Shown: positions 24,019 to 34,779 of the stretch, piece by piece
How the letters are laid out: every line of letters starts with the position of its first letter
Position numbering within the stretch: the stretch's first letter is position 1
DNA from: Rotaria socialis
Lineage: Eukaryota; Rotifera; Eurotatoria; Philodinida; Philodinidae
Assembly: GCA_905331475.1 (NCBI GenBank)
Contig: CAJNYU010003776.1
Coordinates: 248,001 to 312,000, forward strand
Direction: 5' to 3'
DNA length: 64,000 nucleotides
Translations under genes and position numbers: made by a program
The notes under the pieces: model-generated
Told to the model about the DNA's origin: nothing
What the model saw: only the letters and a program-made list of their open reading frames with translations
The model's database searches: none

Positions 24019-25134
24019 ATGTCTGATTCCTGCATAAAACAGCAGCCGTATTTGGTTCAAGATCGTGTGACTAACTTGACGTTACCTGATCATACCGTAT
24101 GTTTTTTATGTCGTGGAATTTTATGCGAACCAGTGGCTTGTCAAACTTGTGAAACAGCGTTTTGTTCATCATGTATCAAATCTTGGGAAATAGGAACATC
24201 AGAACCTACTAGATGTCCAGCAAATTGTTCAAAATACATCCAGGGTAAATGTCCACGAGTAGTTACTTCAATTTTAAGTACTCTACAGACAATTTGTCGC
24301 TACAAACAAAATGGATGTACGAAAATTGTACCCTATAGCAACCTACAAACACACGAAAGACATGTGATTATCGATTAATCACTTGTTCGGGATGTCAAAA
24401 AAAAGTTCTTAAAAAAGACTTTCAAGATCATCAAAGTAAATGCCAGTTGGTTTTACTAAAATGTCCTGAATGTGCTGTTGTTTATCAACGACAAGATGAA
24501 GGTAGTCATACTGAGACAGTCTGCTTACGTGTTCGGTTACATCAACTTCAAGATCCAAGGAAACAAGGCGAAGCCGTATGGGATACAGTAGCGATGCGAA
24601 GAAATTCTGACAGGTGGGAGATATTTATGAAAATCGGAAAAAGATAAGCTTGAACTTGATAACACCGTGAGCAGAGGGAGAGAGTGGAGAAGACGTGATA
24701 TCAAGAGTGTGCATTTCAGATTTTGTTTGAAGTGCATGACTTCTCGCTTTTTCCTTCTTGGATAATACTTATTTTCAAGTAATTGAAAACTATTTCTCGG
24801 CTATTATTTTTTTCTTTCTAGAACTCTTGGTGAAACAGATCTTCATTTAATTCATAATTTCCTTACTGATTATGATAAGTCAGTTACATGGCAATTAACA
24901 CATGAACAAAATATCACGAGAATATTACAACCAAAACTAGATATATTTTTTACACAACTGGGTTGTAATGCAGTCATTGATAAAGCTCGTCGAATTAATG
25001 ATTTGTTAACAAAATACAGAAAAGTTTTAACAATACGGAGAACGCACTACAAAAATATTTTTAAAGGATTACAACCATTGTTGCGCGAGGCAGTTCTCGA
25101 TATTCGAGATGCTTCTTATAGTGGACGTCATTAA
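24019..25134 (+). pseudogene. RING / TRAF-type zinc-finger protein, one-base frameshift
   Basis: The ATG at 24019 opens a RING-like finger (CFLCRGILCEPVACQTCETA, then FCSSCIKSWE and RCPANC) followed by a TRAF-type finger start (CRYKQNGCTKIV, NLQTHERH). The next residues should be C-D-Y-R, but one base appears to be missing near 24363; the stop follows at 24376-24378. In the shifted frame the protein continues perfectly: RLITCSGCQKKV, CQLVLLKCPECAVVY, then the exon ends at 24613 (donor GTGGGA). Exon 2 (24822-25134, after CTTTCTAG) reads TLGETDLHLIHNFLTDYD and ends TAA. Such proteins are E3 ubiquitin ligases or TRAF-like adaptors. A single-base assembly error is possible, as everything else is clean. 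Confidence 0.8.
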
Positions 25135-25193
25135 TTGATTATTGTAATTTAACAAGATAAACCAAAAATATATAATGAGATTTAATTATTACG

Positions 25194-25214
25194 ACAGGAA
25201 GGATACCTCTAATC
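25194..25214 (+). repeat. 21-bp exact direct repeat, copy 2
   Basis: Identical to 23370-23390; lies 60 bp past the stop codon of the RING/TRAF-like gene. Confidence 0.7.
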
Positions 25215-25381
25215 AAGATCAATGAATTATTATGACCATTTTTTGCATATTGTATGATTAAATAAACTAAAAAGATAATTTTCCTATTTTTATGCGTATA
25301 TGTTTGATTGAGAAATCCAAAGGAGGTGTGCCAAGTCGTTAACTGCGCCACTCAACACATCTAAGTTAATTTCAATATCGA

Positions 25382-25440
25382 GCGTGGGTGTGGGTGTGGG
25401 TGATATAAAAAGTCTTCTACTAATTCACACCAACACACCA
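25382..25440. repeat. telomere-like (TGTGGG)n patch
   Basis: Three exact tandem hexamers (GTGGGTGTGGGTGTGGGT, 25384-25401) are followed about 25 bases later by CACACCAACACACC. TGTGGG is the telomeric repeat reported for bdelloid rotifers. It lies about 330 bp upstream of the SDR start codon. Confidence 0.7.
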
Positions 25441-25762
25441 TCATTCATTTAACTTGGACAAAATAACCGATTGCTGAAAAGCAAAAGGTGAAAACAAGCA
25501 GATTGCATTTGTCTCTTTTTCAAGATAGATAGATCAGTCGTTTTTTCAAAAACTACATTTCTAAACGAAGCAGTTTAGGAAATATTGTTTGAATATAATC
25601 TCGTCATTCGTTCTCTCAGCGCGCACATGTAACTGGAAAGAATGTTGTGTTATAATGCGACCAAAAAGAACGAGCAAAACTGCTCTTCATCATAACCAAG
25701 CTTTTTCTCTCTTTCTTTTTTTATCAAAGGGTGCGCATTTTCGTGTATTTTTTATATGAAAT

Positions 25763-26674
25763 ATGTCAACAGTAGCGAAGCTACAACGTACGATTTTGGT
25801 TACTGGTGGGAATAAAGGCATTGGTTTTGAAGTTATCAAGAAACTAATTAAACAGCCGTCGTCGATCAACGACGATCTTATTCTTCTTGGTAGTCGCGAT
25901 TTGAAACGTGGGGAAGACGCACTTTCACAGTTGGGTTCTCCAACCAACGTGCATCTTCTTCAGTTAGATACATTGTCAAAAGAGAGCATTTCTTTTGCTA
26001 CGAATGAAATTAAACAGAAGTATGGGGGCCAATTGGACGTAATTATCAACAATGCAGGTATTGCACCAACAGATGACTCCGTCGAGGAAGCTCGAAAAAC
26101 ACTGGCTACTAACTATTATGGAGTGAAACTACTCAATGACAACTTAATTCCTTTTCTTTCTGACCATGGTCGTGTTATCAATGTTGCCAGTGGAATCGGC
26201 CCAATGGTATTAGGTTATGTTTCGAAAGATCTTCAAGACAAATACACATCGGCAACGTTAACTTCAGAGCAGCTTGATTGTCTTGTTGAAGATTTTGTTT
26301 TAGCACTCGAATCCAACAATCTTGAAAAATGTGGATATACCACGGAATTACCGTATTTGGCGTATGGTGTTTCTAAAATGGCATTGATTGCTCTCACTCG
26401 AATTGAAGCACAGCAGTGTTCTGACGCGAGAAAAATATTCGTTTATTCTGTTTGTCCAGGTTATTGTGCTACCGATATCAATAAACATGGTCCAGGAGCT
26501 CGATCAGCTGAACTTGGGGCCGATTCTATCTTGCATGTCGTTAACACTTCTGATCATGAACTTAAAAATGGTGCATTCTACCGAGATGGTACAGAATTAC
26601 AACAAATCTGCATGGACGAAGCTAAAATTCAAGCATTCATCCAACTCATGAAACATCTAAGCGCTTCAAAATAA
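25763..26674 (+). CDS. short-chain dehydrogenase, carbonyl-reductase-like
   Basis: An intronless 303-residue frame from the ATG at 25763 to the TAA. Classic SDR motifs in order: TGGNKGIGF (NADPH-binding TGxxxGxG) at residues 15-23, LDVIINNAGIAP (NNAG), RVINVASGIG (catalytic Ser), YGVSKMAL (YxxxK), and CPGYCATDINKHGPGARSAE after it (PG motif and substrate-loop region). Length and motif order match animal CBR1-type carbonyl reductases, cytosolic NADPH-dependent enzymes that reduce quinones and reactive carbonyls, fitting the stress biology of bdelloids. The gene appears intact. The exact substrate cannot be told from sequence. Confidence 0.92.
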   Translation: MSTVAKLQRTILVTGGNKGIGFEVIKKLIKQPSSINDDLILLGSRDLKRGEDALSQLGSPTNVHLLQLDTLSKESISFATNEIKQKYGGQLDVIINNAGIAPTDDSVEEARKTLATNYYGVKLLNDNLIPFLSDHGRVINVASGIGPMVLGYVSKDLQDKYTSATLTSEQLDCLVEDFVLALESNNLEKCGYTTELPYLAYGVSKMALIALTRIEAQQCSDARKIFVYSVCPGYCATDINKHGPGARSAELGADSILHVVNTSDHELKNGAFYRDGTELQQICMDEAKIQAFIQLMKHLSASK

Positions 26675-28019
26675 TTGAGTTCGCACGTCTATTAACATTT
26701 CGAATAGTATGATTACTTCAAATATTCATTTCATAATTTGTTTTGTTCTAATATCAAGACTTCAATATTTCATGTAGCAGTTAAAATATGTCAAAATTAA
26801 TAAAAATGAGCTCACTAAAAGTCTTTTTCACCAGATCGATGGGAATAAGACTATTGAATTTTCATAGCTATTCATTTTTGACTACACAGTAACGTGTATC
26901 AGCTGAGAAAAATCATATCTCTAAATGATCATATAAAAAATACCATTTTCTCATGTGTTTATTGGGCACTGACAGAAAAGAACTTTGTAAAAAAGCATTC
27001 ACAATAATACTATTTACTCGTAAGTATACGAATAAAATGTAACAATATATATATATGGGAGCTTTTTAAAAATAGAATTCTATAGACAAGAATTTCCGAG
27101 TAACAAAAATATAGAAAAAGTTAGCTAAGGAATGATTTATTGAAGTCAATAAGAATAATATCCATCTAAGATAACGTGAATATTAATTTTTATGAAAATA
27201 AAAGTATTGAAAAGTTAATATGCTGATTTTCACAGTGCAGGGACCAATATTTTGAAATAGTTTAGAACTTTTAGAAATAAAAAGTCACACCGAAGAATTA
27301 TTAAAAACTTTAGTTCAAATACAACAATATGATCAAATATTCAAGTTTATTGGCCAGATAAAACAAGCAAACAGTCGAAACTCAACAACTATATAGATGC
27401 GATGGAAGAGAAAAGTATTTTAGTTGCTGAAGATAAATATATTCCGAATTTTCAAATCAATAAAAATCCGCCATCAACAAGCCTCGTCCGATTTCTAATA
27501 AATATTTTGATTCATCTTCATATCAAAACGTTTATAGAGTTACTTGAGACTGATCTAGAAAAAAAAACTATTTTGAACCTACATGAACTGCTGTCACAAT
27601 GTAAGCATTTTAAAATAAATATTAGAGCATGGAAAAATTGAAAATGGCCAAGTGTTGTTATAGGTTTTGTTGAAAGGTTTGCAAACGTAGAATATTCTTT
27701 AAAATAATTTCATCAAATATATTAATGTCTTTTACTATGTTGTCATAAGCTATTTGACATACCAACAATTAATAATGTGTTGATCTTCTCGAAATCCATA
27801 AGAACACACACTCACGCCCACACAAGTTGTGCTATTGAAGTAAATATTCTACTATTCTAATAGAAAAGACCGAACACTATAGTCATGGCAGATATTTCAT
27901 TAAATTTTCGGAACGATGAAAATAATGGTTGAATATGACAGAACAAAACTGCAATTTTATTCATACGCATATACAATCAAAAATTTATTCAATCTTGATT
28001 AAAAAAAACATAGAAGTGT
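26675..28019. other. no supported gene; coding-like remnant near 27266-27641
   Basis: Two plus-strand frames (about 27270-27392 and 27402-27641, the latter from an ATG) have coding-like composition (HTEELLKTLVQIQQYDQIF; SLVRFLINILIHLHIKTFI) but are separated by a stop and match no family that I know. They may be remnants of one exon. The rest is AT-rich, with a TGTGGG-type CACGCCCACAC patch near 27812. Confidence 0.3.
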
Positions 28020-28172
28020 TCAGCCTTGGTTAGCTTCAGATTCGCAGCAATTGTCACAAATGTTATCCCCACTGACACTCTGACCACCAGTATTAGGATC
28101 GTATTCGTCGCCACAATGTTCACACTCATTTTGTGGATTGCCATCATCATCAGGATTAGGTCCTTTCTTCAT
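28020..28172 (-). CDS. 50-residue double-CxxC acidic protein
   Basis: A short frame from the ATG at 28172 to TGA: MKKGPNPDDDGN at the start, ECEHCGDEYDPNTGG, then DNICDNCCESEANQG at the end. The paired Cys motifs (CEHC and CDNCC) are spaced like a small zinc-ribbon or rubredoxin-like knuckle, and the protein is strongly acidic. No signal peptide or membrane segment. An upstream coding exon is possible: acceptor-like AG sites lie 20-40 bases before the ATG. I do not recognise a named family. Composition is far from random in this AT-rich region, which supports a real small gene. Function unknown; metal binding is an inference. Confidence 0.6.
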   Translation of the reverse strand: MKKGPNPDDDGNPQNECEHCGDEYDPNTGGQSVSGDNICDNCCESEANQG

Positions 28173-29800
28173 CGTTTTAAATCTGAGCTCGGAATGAAAC
28201 TATGTAGAAGTTAATAAATGAAATAAATTACTTGCTTTGATCAATGAAGGGTGTCGTTCGAAAGTGTGTATTTAAACCAAGAGTGGTGCAGACGAATTCA
28301 GAAATTGTGAGTATTAAAAAATGATTTAAACAGCACCTTATATAGTACATGAATACTTGACTCTTTCATTTCAGTTGTGTAAAAAGGGTTAGCACCCCTT
28401 TCAATTAATTTTAGTAAATAGGGTGGGCATTCATCTCATTTCAATAAAATACCCATCAATTATATGTGTTTAAAAATAACTCAAGAAGTGCAGCCAATCA
28501 TCTCTGAGAGGATATAAAACCATTTTTATTTGCCAATTACGAATGTAAAACAAACACAATTATACCCTCAAGACTGCGCGTTTCTCGTTCCCTTCGTGTA
28601 TGGTATTAATTGGAAAAAGTCTGATAGAGCAATTGGATGAATATCGAGTACAGAGCAAGTTTATAGGTGTAAATGGCAGCCACAACGCGTTTAGATTCTA
28701 CTACAAGATTCGATCAGATCGCAATAAAATTTATATGATTCAAAAGGAATAAATCACAAGACTTTTATCTATTTTGTAGGAAAATAATATTATATGAGAT
28801 TTTCATTCAACTTTTAAACAGATTTTACTTCAAAACCTGTAAGTACAAGAAATGACCCAGTCATAATTGTAAAATAAATATAAAATAATTCCACAAATAG
28901 CCGAATTCGCACATATCGTATGTTACTCTCATTGTCCTTAAACTCAAATAATGTGGAAATATGTAGTGAACATTTTTCGAAGTACTTGACTGATTAAGAA
29001 TACTACCGTCAAAATTCAATGTTTTGATAGCATTTGAATTAACTAGTTTCTATTTGTGGTTTATATGTTGAATATTTTTTATTGTAATTATCGGGTGTGA
29101 GTGGGTGTGAGTTTGATGAAGAAGCAATGCATACCCACACACCACACCCTCTTCATCCGCATCCACATTGGAACTTTAAACACTCACAACTTTAAAAGTT
29201 CTTCTTTGCTTGACACCATTTCTTCTTAGTAATGATTTCGAGTTAGTGTTGCTACGAGACAGTATACTGTGATTATTTTGACATCGACTTAATCGATGGT
29301 ATGTCAGGTTTATGCCGAAGTGCTTTAATTTTCACCAATTTTTCAATAGTTTTCAGTTATTTCTTAGACTCCAAGCAGAAAAATAAATATAGTCATTAGG
29401 ATTTAATGAAAATGTTTTTAATTTCATGTGAAATCATAAATGAACACTTTGATTAATTTTGGTATGATGACACGTCGGTATCTTATATCAATGAGAAGTT
29501 CAGAGTGATCAATGTATTAGTTCTTCGAAACCTCTAGAATGTGTTTTGATGAAATGGAATACATAGCTGCGTAGAGAATCGGATATTGATTTTTTTTAAT
29601 ACACAGGTTTATTTTGAAACATTGGAAAGATCTGGAATATTAGCAAAATACTAATATTTCTATTTCTAGTTATTTTTATCTATTCTTTGTGATGAACAAT
29701 CTACTATCATTCACTTTACCATTAAGAATATCCAGAATACACAGAACATAGTTCTTATTCTTCGAATCAGAGAGAGAGAAAAAAACATACTGTCTTCTTA
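28173..29800. other. 1.6 kb without a supported gene
   Basis: No exon that I can support on either strand. Contains the TGTGGG-type hairpin at 29092-29167. Confidence 0.4.
29092..29167. repeat. TGTGGG-type hairpin element
   Basis: GGGTGTGAGTGGGTGTGAG, a 28-base spacer, then ACCCACACACCACACCCTC. The arms are imperfect reverse complements, as in the copies at 18976 and 51034. Confidence 0.65.
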
Positions 29801-30719
29801 CCATATATAATCTCACAACATATATTCGGCCATTCATACGAGCAATGTCTTCTACCTATCGACTATACTGATTATTCACGTATCGTAGCTGTAGCAATTG
29901 GTTTTTCCATTCTGGCAGTCCTCATCGCTGGTTTTATACTAGATTTGACTGCGTTTAAGCGACCACTACATACAGTCGCTCATCTATTGATTTCCAATAC
30001 TTGTGTTTGGACAATTTTCTGCTGTGCCTCTCAATCAAACCATTATATTTATTTATTCTTTATCACATGGGATACCAGTGACATATCATGTCGATTACGC
30101 GGCTATTTCGCTTATCAGACTGTTGCAGGTGTCATATATTCCTATTTGATTCAGTCCATATCTTGTTTACTTTTTTATTGTTTTTGCTAACAAGAATCGT
30201 TGGAGTATTTCACTGAAAAGCCATCTTGTACTTCTTTGCATTCAATGGATTCTGGTGATTATGTTAACTTCGCCCGCAATTATAACGCATGACATTTTCT
30301 TGAGGCCTAATACTCTTTGTTGGGTTACTGCACTCTATCCATTACACCATCAGTATACTTTATTTGCCTACTATGTTTTACGAACTGTTTTGGTTGTAAT
30401 CCTTTATATCTATGTTTATTATCGAGTGAGAAATAGTAGCACACAAGCGAATAATGGAACACAAAACAGTCCACACCGAAATCGAGATTTTCAACGTTTT
30501 CGAAATATTTTGATTCTCTTTGGAATTTATTTATCGGGAGGACTGCCCACTACAATGTACCTATTGACAAGAATTTGGATATTCTATTCGATGGGTCTTG
30601 TTTTTATTTCTATAGCAGTCTGTGTCGAAAAAGCAACAACACTCTATCTTGATCGAGAAATTCGGAATACGATGAAAACACTAATTCGTCGGACAACACC
30701 GTGGGTTCTAAAAAGTTGA
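29801..30719 (+). pseudogene. 7TM receptor, frameshifted by an extra base near 30170
   Basis: The frame is open from about 29801 (HIFGHSYEQCLLPIDYTDYS, then TM1 VAVAIGFSILAVLIAG and TM2-3: TVAHLLISNTCVWTIFCC). It runs to QSISCLL, where it is thrown out of frame in TTTACTTTTTTATTG. The next frame resumes seamlessly (FFIVFANKNRWSISLKSHLV) and runs through the remaining helices to the TGA at 30717-30719. No ATG was found at the head, so a first exon is missing or the start is lost. This family (LDLTAFKRPLHT motif after TM1) is a rotifer 7TM group distinct from the receptors at 10240 and 19385. One inserted base in a T-rich stretch could be a sequencing error. Confidence 0.72.
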
Positions 30720-31327
30720 ACTTACATGTTCCTCAAGATATTCAGTCAATTTTCTGCTTATTTCAAACAAATTAGTGCAAGCAAAGTGAAACTAAATATA
30801 ACTCACACACGAATTAACCTATTACTAGTCAAAAGCCTTATTTTTCCATAACCCACTGAACTGTCTTTTCATTTTACACATATAGAAATCCCGTGTATTA
30901 AATTTATTTTATTATAGGGTGCGAATATAGAAGTAATAACTTCGATAACCAGTGTCATCAAAGTTATTTTCACCAAATGAAATCATCAAAAACGTTATTT
31001 AAGATTTGTCTTTCAAAAAAAGGCAAGACACATTTGTGTAACAAAAATGAAACAACATTGTACAAGTCATGTACGAAAAAAATCAGTAAAGTTTTAAATA
31101 ATTATATTATTTATTACAGTAAGTTGCAGAATGATGATATCGTGAATTATATATCATGTTATGTTGCCTACACTTGTATTTGTTTGTTTTACAATCATCT
31201 TTGCAATTGCGTTTTAACATTCATTGTCCACCAGTTATACTCCGAAGTCTAGCTATTTCTCGAGACTGTGGATGTTGTGGTTCTGGTTGTGCTTTAATAA
31301 AACATATACAGCCACACCGACTCGCTC

Positions 31328-31348
31328 ACCCACCCACACCCACACTCT
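31328..31348. repeat. TGTGGG-type patch
   Basis: ACCCACCCACACCCACAC, the complement of a short telomere-like run. Confidence 0.5.
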
Positions 31349-31443
31349 GGTGAAATAAAAGAAAACAATTCAAACAGCAAAAACAATCGAAAAAAAAATC
31401 ATCTAGAAAAAAGAATTCTAATTTATTGTAAATATGACTCATT

Positions 31444-31786
31444 TTATTGTATCTCTTTCATTGATAAAACATCACGAGTGTGAGTATATGTATAAATTTG
31501 GGTTGAGACATGGTAATTAAACCCCACACCCAAGTATACAGCAAACGATAACACAAAAGTCTGCACAAAACAAAAGACTTCTATCGTCATGAAAGCCTTA
31601 TAGAAACAGGCAGTCGTGAGTGCAAGGGAGAAAAAAGCCAAAGTGTTTTACTTTCTTTCTCTGTTGCACTTGCAACGAACGATAAAAATTGTCTTGTTCA
31701 ATATTCAATATAATCTTAACTTCTTGTAGAAAGACTATTCTGCTACCAGTAGTTTGCCTTGACACACTGCCTAAACCTCTTCCCAT
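31444..31786 (-). CDS. possible small two-exon membrane protein
   Basis: Exon 1, 31652-31786, starts at an ATG (MGRGLGSVSRQTTGSRIVFL) and stops in phase 0 at a GTAAAA donor. A 55-bp intron ends TTCTATAAG. Exon 2, 31444-31596, continues in frame with AFMTIEVFCFVQTFVLSFAV and ends TAA, giving 95 residues with one hydrophobic segment. The intron length equals the small-intron class of this genome, which supports the model. However, there is no family match, and the C-terminus overlaps a TGTGGG-type hairpin (31473-31534). Tentative. Confidence 0.33.
31473..31534. repeat. TGTGGG-type hairpin element
   Basis: CACGAGTGTGAG on the left and ACCCCACACCCAAG on the right; same layout as the other copies. 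Confidence 0.45.
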
Positions 31787-31911
31787 GATAGAAAAGTTCG
31801 GGTCTTCTATTATGATTATTCAAGCATAAAAGTCCATCTGCCGTCAAGAAAGGTTCATGAGAAAAGCAACTCAAACAAAGCGATTTTTTTCTTCGCAAAC
31901 TGATTCATGCT

Positions 31912-32120
31912 TTGCTACCCAGGCCACTCAATCCTTGCTCCCGGATTCCGGTCCGGATTTGGTCGGAATCGGATACAATTCGACAAGATCTCGTCGAATT
32001 TAACCAGTATTTGATCGAAAACCGGTGATATCCTGGAGTAGGTTTCCGTGAGCAAAGATTCCGGCAACTATCGACGGGAACCGATCGGCATTTTATGAAT
32101 CCGACAAGATCCTGATGATC
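31912..32120 (+). repeat. CCGG-rich dispersed repeat
   Basis: Begins ATGCTTTGCTACCCAGG and is filled with TCCGG/CCGGA words, in contrast to the AT-rich flanks. The start resembles ATGCTTTACCCAGG at 56083, which opens a similar CCGG-rich block. Reading frames across it are low-information. Confidence 0.5.
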
Positions 32121-32641
32121 GTGAGTGCCTTGGGTATTTCTTTTTCTCATATTTCAATTTGGCCATGATTCTCTTTGCCTTCTCCATCGCCGCATTTGCC
32201 TCTTTTTTAATTCGTTTCTCCTACTCTTATTCATCGTCACTATCATTGTTTATTCGATATTCGATCGACTTTGAACTGATGGTAAATCCTGACATAGTTA
32301 GAAGAATAAATCGAACATCATTCGTGCATATATAGCCAATATCACAAAAGGCAACTTCAAATTCGCCACTTCTTCAAATAAATAGATCATTCCTTTTCTG
32401 TTACACTGCTTTGATTGCTGCGTACGCGATGAATGACCGACGAAAAAAGCCGGCACATAAACAATTCCAGAATACTTGGATAAAAGATACATTATAAAAC
32501 CTGGGATCTTTTTATATGCCCGACACAGTAATCCCCAGGGAGGAAAGGGTCATCTGCTATGGAGAAAGATCTACGTGATTCGAAAAATATTGCCAACATG
32601 ATTAAACTCATATTTATTCATTAGTCGCTTCAGAAGAAACT
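32121..32641. other. no gene recognised
   Basis: AT-rich flank between the CCGG-rich repeat and the transposase remnant. The upstream part of the transposase may once have been here, but I cannot read it. Confidence 0.35.
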
Positions 32642-32997
32642 GTGTCAAAGATCATACGTACAAATGATAATATATTTCAATGTAAAGTGTTCTACTACGT
32701 ATTTTTTCAGTATGCTCTAAATACTAAGATGACTGTTTTTATTATTCAGAATATATTTTTACGCATTCGGCAAACAGCACATGATACCAAATATATCCAT
32801 ATAAGATCAGATAATGCGGGCTACTACCATAGCACTGAAGTATCATTGAATGTTGAGTAACTTTTCAAAGAAACAAGTACACGCATAAAATTCATCAATT
32901 TTTCTGATTCACAGACTGACAAGGGTGCCTGCGATCACATAGCAGCAGCCATTGAGTGTTCAGTTCATCATTTTATCAACGAAAAAACGAGGGGGGN
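32642..32997 (+). mobile_element. decayed DDE transposase / RNase H-like fragment
   Basis: One frame carries IHIRSDNAGYYHS, the catalytic-Asp block of a RNase H-fold transposase family seen in many animal genomes as C2H2-associated DDE proteins. After a stop, a second frame continues with FINFSDSQTDKGACDHIAAA and VHHFINEK, the block that normally follows (D/N-P-Q-x-GKG-x-CD). Stop codons and a frameshift separate the two, and an N at 32997 interrupts the sequence. No terminal repeats were identified. The copy is dead. The superfamily cannot be settled without a search. Confidence 0.55.
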
Positions 32998-33835
32998 ATA
33001 AATGAGAGAAGAAGAGATTAAAGTCTACAGAGCTTTGTATGAGTAACAACTAGAAGAGCACATTACAAACAGTTTGGCTAAGAATACGCAACACATTACA
33101 AGTTCGGTAGGATTGTTACAGGGGGGGTCAGTAAAAATCGCCACAGCCTTCAGTTACCATACGCACACACATCGCACTAGAAAAGGATGTGAATCAAAAA
33201 GCCAGATATACGGTAAAACTGTTTGGTATAATGATTTGAACGCCGTACCGATGAAATACTAGTCTGTACCGATCATGTACAGTGTCTCTATCGAAGCGGT
33301 ATAAAAATGCAGTGACTAGGCTGATACTGGCATGTCGATGTGGTTGCAACTCTATCGTGTAGACCTTGCAAAGTTTTATTTGAGTTCTTAAAACAGAGAG
33401 CTGTGCCAAGTGAACGAGCGATTTCATTATGGCAATACTTGAATCCTGGCTGAAGATAACTTACGCTGAAGAAATTTGGAGACTTTCACTCTTTCTAGTT
33501 TACGCGATTCTACCCTGGAATAAGCTGTATCCGATTTTTGACTGTCTAACTAAAAAGCATAACTTGTTAAGTTTCGTTCATCAAATGGTAGCCTTCAACA
33601 TGCTTTTCTCTTTGAACTCACATATATCCTAACATCATACGAGTGATGGAGACCCTCATCGAGAGAAAAATGTGAAGAAAGAAAAAAGAATTCTTTGCTT
33701 TTAGTTTGAAAGTGTAAAAATAAAGACATAACAAAAAACGCACTTCAGTCATTGATCCAACTATACATACTGACAGGCGCACATTCGAAGGTTTGCTGCT
33801 ACATTTAATTACTGCGTAGTATTATTTGTTAAATC
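32998..33835. other. degenerate sequence downstream of the transposase fragment
   Basis: Possibly further eroded transposon sequence. No frame with recognisable motifs. Confidence 0.3.
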
Positions 33836-34238
33836 ATGTCTGCTGCCATCCAATCGAAAGCCCTCCTTGGTTCTAATAAGGGTGCGTCTAATGACTCTAC
33901 AGTACGGATAAGTGTGATTAAAATTGAAATAATTGCTCCCACGAGCATTACTATTTAGAAAAGTAACTTATCTGAACTGCCGATCAAAAAGATTGATGGT
34001 AAGTTGGATCAAGTGAATAAAATTTCCACAGCTACATTCAAAACTCCTTGGTTAGTATATCTTTTCATTGCAGTGACGTTCCTTTAGAGAGTATGCTTTG
34101 CTCATTCATATAAAACTTTGTATAGGTCGACAAAAAAGAAAGCATGGGTCGTTGCTGTAATTACGACAGTTGTTGTTTGTGTCACCGTAACAATCACGGT
34201 TCCTCTTGTTTTGCTTTTGAAAAAAACAACTACAGTTG
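33836..34238 (+). pseudogene. single-pass membrane protein 5' part with a nonsense codon
   Basis: Exon 1 (33836-34050) begins MSAAIQSKALLGSNKGASND and carries an in-frame TAG at 33956-33958, after which the same frame continues (KSNLSELPIKKIDGKLDQVN) to a GTTAGT donor. Exon 2 (34126-34238) joins in phase and encodes KKKAWVVAVITTVVVCVTV followed by PLVLLLKKTTT, a basic stop-transfer plus one TM helix, to a GTAAGC donor. This is the cytoplasmic head and anchor of a type II membrane protein. The extracellular domain that should follow was not found. The internal stop and missing 3' part mark it as a truncated pseudogene. Confidence 0.6.
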
Positions 34239-34757
34239 GTAAGCTAAATTCGGCAAGTACCACCTGAAAGTGAATGCAAGCATTCTTTCGTGTGATTTCG
34301 GGTCGAAACTTTTCCAGGAACAATTGAAACGATAAAAATGTTGTTTGAGCACTACCACATTTATCATAACAGCGTTCCGACGTCGTAACTAAATGTACAT
34401 TTCTTGATATTTTTCATCCAGAAAAGCGTTCAAGTATGAGAAAGGATTTTCGGATTAAAAAAGTTGCTTCAACAATAACATGTAGTTTATGCAGCCAGCA
34501 ATAAGGATATATAAATGTGACACCCCTATTTAACATGTCATATTGATAGTGTTCCCTTCATGCCAATAAATAATAACAAGTAGATGCGCTACCTTCGAGA
34601 AGGTTTTCGACATGTCTTTAGAATATTTCCAGCACGTTTAGGATTTAAAGAAAGCCATATTTTTTGCAAAAATCGGACTGCCTTCCAACCTCTATTTTGC
34701 CAAGCAAACGACAAACCTCTAGCAACGGTCACTAGCGGTTTGTTTTCTCCTAAGCTG

Positions 34758-34779
34758 CCCCCCCCCCCCCCCCCCCCCC
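34758..34779 (+). repeat. poly-C tract, 22 bases
   Basis: Uninterrupted C22 in an AT-rich genome; copy number is likely unreliable in the assembly. Confidence 0.9.

Noticed and set aside
26388-26651. Plus-strand 87-codon frame
   Set aside because: Out-of-frame shadow of the SDR gene.
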